Source of the DNA: Atherix ibis
Taxonomy: Eukaryota > Arthropoda > Insecta > Diptera > Athericidae
Length of the DNA: 64,000 nt
Reading direction: 5' to 3'
Assembly: GCA_958298945.1 (NCBI GenBank)
Contig: OY282609.1
Span: forward strand, 13,684,326-13,748,325
Shown here: positions 58,101 through 64,000 of the stretch, in pieces
Layout of the letters: each line of letters opens with the position of its first letter
Numbering within the stretch: position 1 is the stretch's first letter
Made by a program: the position numbers and the translations under genes
Notes under the pieces: model-generated
Databases searched by the model: none
Told to the model about the DNA's origin: nothing
What the model saw: only the letters and a program-made list of their open reading frames with translations

Positions 58101-60444
58101 TTGTTTTCAGCTGTCACTCAGTAGAACATAAATAAACCAATCAACACGATAATAGCAGTTGTGGCTGTCATAGACTCACCAAACAGCCATAACTGCGCGT
58201 CATAATTTGCCTCGATTGCCAACGATAATGACGGCTGACTGGCCAGAGTAGCATATCCGAGCACAGTTGTCAACTCACACTTCCTTGCCGGTGGTGTTGC
58301 CTATACCCTTTAACAATCGTGAGTTTGAGGCTAACGCCATAAAATGTTATCGAGCTGTTAGGGGTTGTGAGGATATTCGAATCGCATTGGTGGATAATTT
58401 TCGTAATTGGACGAAGTGAAAAAGTGCTTTTGTGGAATTTTGAATTTTGTTTTTGTGCTCCATTAATCAATTTAATTTAGTTAGTTGGGGTCTAGTGGGG
58501 AAATAATGATCGTTTTCTACTGCATTATTCAATTCAATTTTCAATATTCGAAAAGAAAGGTGAAAATATATTCTCTTATATACTGCATTACTCAAATCGA
58601 TTTGGAAAATTGCTGGTGGAAAGGAGAAATAATAACATTTAAAGGAATTTAATAAAAGAAAAAAAGTCTTCGTCATAATAAATTTTAAACAGTTTTCATA
58701 ATATTTTTAAAAAGTATGTAAACAATTTAGTCTAATCGACTCTCATGAATATTCAGTCTTCATGTTAAAAAATTTCTTTGTTGTGGGAATTAAGCTCTAG
58801 AAAAATTATTTATCGATACCGCATCTGACGATAGTGTCAACATTGCTGATTACATGCACAATTTATTAAAAAATTTATTACAATGTCCTTATAAAATGTT
58901 CAATAATTTTATTTTCAGTTAATCCACAAAGTGTTATTTATTATTGCTTTTATTTTTGTTTATTTTCTAATTTTAGCCGAATTGAAGAATTAATTTGATT
59001 ATTGTTAAAAAATAGTTTCCTCTTCAAAAGCAATAATAAAGATTTAGTAAAACGATTTTTTATTTTGTAGAGAATTTTTTCAAGTCCATAATTTAAATGA
59101 GACTTTATAAATTAAGAAATAAAATCAAAATATAACAAAAGATAAAATAGACATTTCGACAAAGTATTTTAATAATAATAATTTTCTTTAAGTAATTTTT
59201 GATAGTATATAACACCCCAAATAAATAACATAAAATGTTTAAAGGAAACAATAACAAAAAACCATCGAATAACAGATTAGGCTGAGAAAAAATTTATTTT
59301 GCGTTTTTTTTTTTAAAAGAAAATAAAAGAATTTTAACCAAGAAGAATGTGATTTAAGAATATTTAAAAGATTTTCCGATCTTGTTACAAAATGCTCATA
59401 CCACATTCCGTACGGGCCATTGAGAAAATTTGTTATGTCAAGTTTTTCCATTAAAATCCGTGTTGTATTTTTATGTTTTCGATTAAGCAATGGAAAGTTT
59501 TTGTTTTGAGGACTATTTCAAGAGAATATCACAACAAAATGTTATCTGTGCGGTATTCATAAATAATGCCGCAGTGTCACAAATCGGATTAATACCGAAG
59601 GTGGGTGATAGTTACTGTGGGGAAAGGGCGGATATATAATTGGTCACATTTTCCTCATGGCTTTTCCGATGATCGTGGTTATTCATAAATTAGCGGAAAT
59701 GGAGGTCAGAACAGATGCTCTCTACCATCAGTCGACAATGATTTTTGGGTAATCGAGTAGTAAATTTTCACCATTTTCATCGCATATCAACATTAAAATT
59801 GTTCAAAGCTTTTGTTTTGCGTGGGAAATATTCAACCTTTTTCTTTTGTATAAAATTAATTTTTCAACTTATTTACTCTTATTCATATTGTTTTAATTAT
59901 ATAATCATTAATCAGATAAATGAGGTGTATGAAGGTGGAAAATTATTCAATTTATTTTATATTTTTTTCTGTGCATTCATTAAAGAGTAATTTTCATAAT
60001 GAAGTGTTTGTTTTTAAATAAATTAATTTCTTTTCATTATTTTTCCCAATATGAATTGTTTGTGAAATTTCTTTATTTTATGGTATTTTTTTTATTATCA
60101 GTTACAATATGTTTTTTTTTGTAAGTTTAAGAAAGTCCATTTTTATATAATGAATTATTTCTCAATGACAAAATGAAACTGAATAACTATACAGAATACT
60201 TAAGAAACTATTCTCTGGCATCCGCAATAAGTAAAACATTATTGATAATTACACGACATATTTTATCTTACGAGAAAACAATGCATACTTTAAGAAAAAA
60301 TAAAATATTTTTTGTCTAAAAATATTTAGGCAAAACTCATTGTACTCAAATCCCCCAAAGACAATCACTTCTTCTAAAATTGTCAATTAAGTTTATAAAA
60401 ACTCCATTCTTCAAACAACATATTTATTAACACGATGGAAAAAT
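55127..60444. other. long AT-rich intergenic stretch, no gene seen
   Basis: The stretch 55140-56450 is extremely AT-rich. Short less AT-rich patches occur near 58120-58320 and 59530-59730. A small imperfect hairpin lies at 58155-58196. None of the short open frames resembles a known protein. Confidence 0.5.
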
Positions 60445-60976
60445 TTGAATGATCCTCGTAAGCCCCTAATAAGTCTTTTTCTAATAATAACGAAAGTTTT
60501 TAATAAAAAATACTTTTGCCGTTTATATAGCCTACTCGAATCCTTTAATTCCCCTACTCGATCACCAACCATCATCGAACTTATAGCATCCTTTTTTAAA
60601 AGCAAAGACTATTCTCGCATTGTACTTTTTGCTATAACGGAAGCTTTTAACCCGGGTTTTTATCAGCAAACTCAGAAAGACCCTTCCCTCCACATTTTAT
60701 TTAAATATCAGATTTCAATCAATACAGAGTGAATATGTACTGATCGAGATCCGACATCATCTACTCACCATAATAGGAGTGTCAAGTTGCATTGGGTTAC
60801 GGTGCATGTGGGAATTATGAGAAATGAATGTGCTGATCAGTTAGCACCGAAATCCTGTACCCCCAGCTATCGGTTATATACCTTGTCAAGTAAAAGAATA
60901 GCAAAAAATACCTTCAGCCATATCTAGAAATACAGACTGGACTAATAGTGGAGTTTATCGTCGCGTCGAATTAATC
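60445..60976 (+). pseudogene. decayed LINE fragment with RNase H-like end
   Basis: An open frame at 60445-60732 (KPLISLFLIITKVFNKK...) is not recognised. At about 60789-60845 another frame reads VKLHWVTVHVGIMRNECADQLA minus its last residues; this follows the RNase H pattern W..(H).GI.GNE.AD.LA found at the C-terminus of I- and Jockey-group LINEs. An R1-clade copy starts directly after it. Confidence 0.5.
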
Positions 60977-61827
60977 GCATCCGGTCGCTACCCTACATCC
61001 GGTATCTGGGAGTGGTCTTGAATGCCAGACTCAACTACAAAGAGCACATCTCCAGCGTCAGCAGGAAGGCATCAGCAGTACAGGGCGTACTTTCGCGGAT
61101 ATTGCCCAATATCGGAGGCCCCAGGCAAATCTGAAGGCGACTACTGGCAACTGGGGTTACCTCCATCTTGCTATACGGAGCACCAGTGTGGGCGAAATCG
61201 CTAGAGCTAACAACATACCGCAAGACAATGTCATCAGTCCATCGGCTCTCAGCGATCAGAGTGGCGTCAGCATACCGAACGGTATCACACGATGCGGTCA
61301 ACGTCGTGGCATCATGCCCACCCATCGACACCCTGGCAGGAGAGCGGGAACGCCAACATCGTAGGAAGAAGGAAGAGCGGCTAAAGGTCCTCTTTGAAGA
61401 GGAGAGACCCGAGAGTCTTCGCCTCTGGCAAGAGATATGGGACAACTCGACGAAGGGTCGGTGGACTCAGCGGCTGATCCCAGACGTTACCAAATGGGTC
61501 ATTCACCTGCACGGGGAAGTCGGGTATTACAGCACCCAACTCTTGACTGGGCATGGATGCTTTTGGGCATACTTGTACAGATTTAAGAGAACTGACTCCC
61601 CAAACTGTCATCATTGGCGCGATGTGATCGAAGACGCAGAACACGTGTTCTTCAAGTGCCCCCTCTACGAGGGGACACGGGCAGAACTGGAGAGAAATCT
61701 GGACCGTTCCATCAGTCCAGAAAACATAGTGGAGTGCATGCTGAAGAGTCAATCGGCTTGGAACAGAATTGCAGAATACGCGGAATCCATTCTCAAGGAT
61801 CTCCACACAACATCGGGACAGCAGTAG
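60977..61827 (+). pseudogene. R1-clade LINE ORF2 C-terminal part, broken
   Basis: The frame reads SLPYIRYLGVVLNARLNY and onward, with a TGA near 61133 (PRQI-stop-RRLLAT). From 61168 it is open through GAPVWAKSLELTTYRKTM and the RERQHRRKKEERLKVL region to the knuckle, where the second cysteine is tryptophan (NCHHWRD) and the last is kept (FFKCP). A deletion near 61810 fuses the ORF to 3' UTR sequence (HTTSGQQ). Confidence 0.86.
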
Positions 61828-62029
61828 CATCAAATAAGAACGCCCCGGCGAAGTAGTATTTACAAAGAGTGCCGCCGGGGAACCATCGTTCCGGGAGCAA
61901 GGTTAGAGGTGCAGGTTAGGTTTAAGCGAGGTAAAAAATCCGCATAACTCGTCTGGCAGGAAAAATTTCCAGGCGAGTACCTTTCGAAGGTTTCCCTCTG
62001 TACCTCTTTAATCTAAACATAAAAAAAGG
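60977..62029 (+). mobile_element. R1-clade non-LTR retrotransposon, 5'-truncated copy 3
   Basis: It starts within IRSLPYIRYLGVV and ends GTACCTCTTTAATCTAAAC plus an A-rich tail. It shares the 3' UTR stems with copies 1 and 2. About 30 bases covering the original stop codon are missing near 61810. No clear target-site duplication was found. Confidence 0.88.
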
Positions 62030-62287
62030 ACTTACTATTACAACTACCAAAAATTCAGTCTACTTTAGATCCTTACAGAAATTTTGCACTCGAAATCTGC
62101 TCAGATTTTGGATAGGGCATACTACTCTTCTTAGAAACCATACACGCACTATCTGCTAATTCTGTGCAGTTCTTCTTCTTATTCAACATATATTGAGCGA
62201 ATATCAGACTTATAAAAATAACCCCTTGCTTATAGATAAGACACCTTACAAACAAATAAAACCAATTTTTTTTTAAATTTTCAAATA
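62030..62287. other. spacer, nothing recognised
   Basis: This short AT-rich segment lies between two LINE fragments. Confidence 0.5.
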
Positions 62288-62565
62288 ATGGAATTTAATA
62301 AACTTGCGAATATCTCTCAGATTTTTACTGATGTTTCTCAAGGAAGTGTGCTTGGTCCCATCTTCTACAACATTTATATTCCCACTATTTCAATTTGTCC
62401 AAACATCTGCTTTGCTGCATACTATGTTGATGATAAGGCTTGCCTTTCACATAGTAAATGTCCCCAACACGCTTCTGACATTCTCCAAATCCAAATCCAA
62501 AAGTTTTCACAACTAATTAGGCAATTATAAAATAAAACTGAACGAAAACCACCGTAAATGATGTA
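62288..62565 (+). pseudogene. Jockey-like LINE reverse transcriptase fragment
   Basis: The frame reads DVSQGSVLGPIFYNIYI (RT motif B, normally GVPQGSVLGP..FN.YI), then AAYYVDDKACLSHS, the catalytic palm motif with YVDD in place of the usual YADD, then a thumb-like IKLNENHRK after a stop near 62530. Only about 90 codons survive. There are no element ends. Confidence 0.75.
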
Positions 62566-64000
62566 CAATAGAATTTAGAATCCACACACACAATACTCAT
62601 AAGACTAGAACTAAAAAGACAATATCGACTTCTAATAGGACGTTATATAATATATACTATTATATAACGTCCTACTAAAACCTATATGGACTTACAAACA
62701 AAATAAAAAAAATTGATTTGATTAAATTTTAAAATTATTCGTGTTTTAAAATTAAAAAACAAAACCCCCAACTCAATTTAAAATCATAACAAATGATCAT
62801 ATTTCTACTAAAATTAAAGTTTTGTAATTGAATTTTTTTTTTGTTTTGCATTAACAAATTTAATAACATAATTTATATAAGAAATTTTCAAAAAATAACC
62901 TTCAATTTTGCAATAAAATAAATTTACACAAAAATATGTCAATATTATTTATTTGTGTAAATTTGAATTTTTACTTATAATAAAAAAAAATTAACATCTT
63001 TGAATACTGTTTTCTGAAGAAAAAATGCTTTTCTCAATACTCTATTTACAAAGAAGGGGGGAAAAACGAAGTTTTATTTACATTTAAGAGTTGTTATTTG
63101 GTTAATATTTACTCCAACAATATCCACCTAATTGAAAATTAATCATTTTATTGGGATACGTTTTTATTTTGTATTTTTTTTTCAGCTACAGAAAATTTAA
63201 AATTCCAAAATAAATATTTTATATTTAAAAATGTAAATAATAAATGAACTCTACTCACAAAAGCCTCTAGATATACCTTAAAAAGTGACTTAAAATTTTT
63301 GAAAATAAGCAATAATATTCATGTTATTAATAGAAGAATATTGAAGGAAGAGAATTCATTTTAATTAACATATTAAATACAATATGAACAAACTTAGTAG
63401 TCAATATTATTTCAACAGAAGTTCATATATGATAATAGGTAAATGAATTAAGTGAATTAATAGCAGCTATAATAATATTGGATAATATTTAATGTAATTA
63501 AGTTAAATAATTATTTTTTTGCCCTCATGTGAGCTTATTAAAATTTTATTCAAATTGGTTTGCAATTTATTCCAATTGAATATTCATAAATTTCTCAGTA
63601 TTTCTTGTTCGTTATAATTTTTCAAATATAATAAATTAATTGAAAATAATAAATATCAAGTTTGGTTAAATTTTTCGTGCTCAAATTTATTATCATATTT
63701 ATTAATAAATTATTTAAATATAAAATAATTTATAATCGAAATGCACCTTTAAATAATATCACGTCTATAGTGTGGAATTGACAAATATTCAAATTCAGTT
63801 GAATAATAAATAATATAAAAATATTTTATGAAAAGATAATTTTTATAAATTAGAATTTTATATCCAAAAACAGATCTTAATAAATAAAAGAAGATTTTTT
63901 TCTAATTTTCATATGAAGATATAGAGTTTAAAACGGGTAGCAATCATATACGAGTGTCTGTCTGTTCATAAATGTCAGTTAGTTTTTGGACACTTTTGAA
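62566..64000. other. AT-rich DNA to the window end, no gene seen
   Basis: Nothing recognised apart from the perfect hairpin at 62636-62674. Confidence 0.5.
62636..62674. repeat. perfect 17-bp inverted repeat with 5-base loop
   Basis: TAGGACGTTATATAATA at 62636-62652 is the exact reverse complement of 62658-62674, separated by TATAC. It lies shortly after a Jockey-like fragment. It may be a transposon tip or a palindromic insertion; there is no further evidence. Confidence 0.85.

Overview
The window is AT-rich animal nuclear DNA and almost certainly comes from an insect, most likely a fly. Two observations support this. First, it carries the large exon of the NET-family zinc-finger gene noc/elB (minus strand, 22449-23789), and its C-terminal half reads like dipteran no-ocelli. 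Second, it is packed with insect-type mariner elements and R1-clade LINE fragments. I cannot name the species. The noc/elB exon is the only host protein-coding sequence I can support. It encodes a Groucho-dependent developmental repressor. Its first coding exon was not found and probably lies to the right of the window.

Layout. 1-641: mariner type A, cut by the window edge. 2925-4782: 5'-truncated R1-clade LINE. 5190-5345 and 9130-9240: transposase scraps. 9310-10552: second R1-clade copy, minus strand, with a 17-bp target-site duplication. 13154-14419: mariner type A. 14674-17791: a complete pogo-like DNA transposon with TA duplication, 24-bp inverted repeats and an open, once-spliced transposase of about 698 residues. 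20428-21366: internally deleted irritans-type mariner. 22449-23789: noc/elB exon, with its 3' UTR to the left and intron to the right. 29205-31770: degenerate TATAAGGCGAAT satellite holding a 935-bp DDE transposon, a mariner end fragment and a 410-bp segmental repeat. 34467-35758: mariner type B. 35959-37640: decayed RTE-like LINE. 40431-41346: seven tandem copies of a 131-bp satellite. 42966-44151 and 44154-45456: two different mariners sharing one TA. 49377-51538: mellifera-type mariner split by a type B mariner (49626-50910). 51759-52520: second copy of the DDE transposon. 53830-55124: mariner type B. 60445-62565: LINE fragments (RNase H piece, third R1-clade copy, Jockey-like RT piece). 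The remainder is AT-rich DNA in which I see no genes.

The noc/elB exon is flanked by very AT-rich DNA that may contain regulatory sequence, but I could not identify specific sites. The most notable transposon observations are the apparently intact pogo-like element with repeated subterminal GGGTAAATGTAAAC motifs, and a type B mariner (49626-50910) whose reading frame is open for about 330 codons although all three catalytic aspartates are replaced. Nested insertions give a relative chronology for several families.
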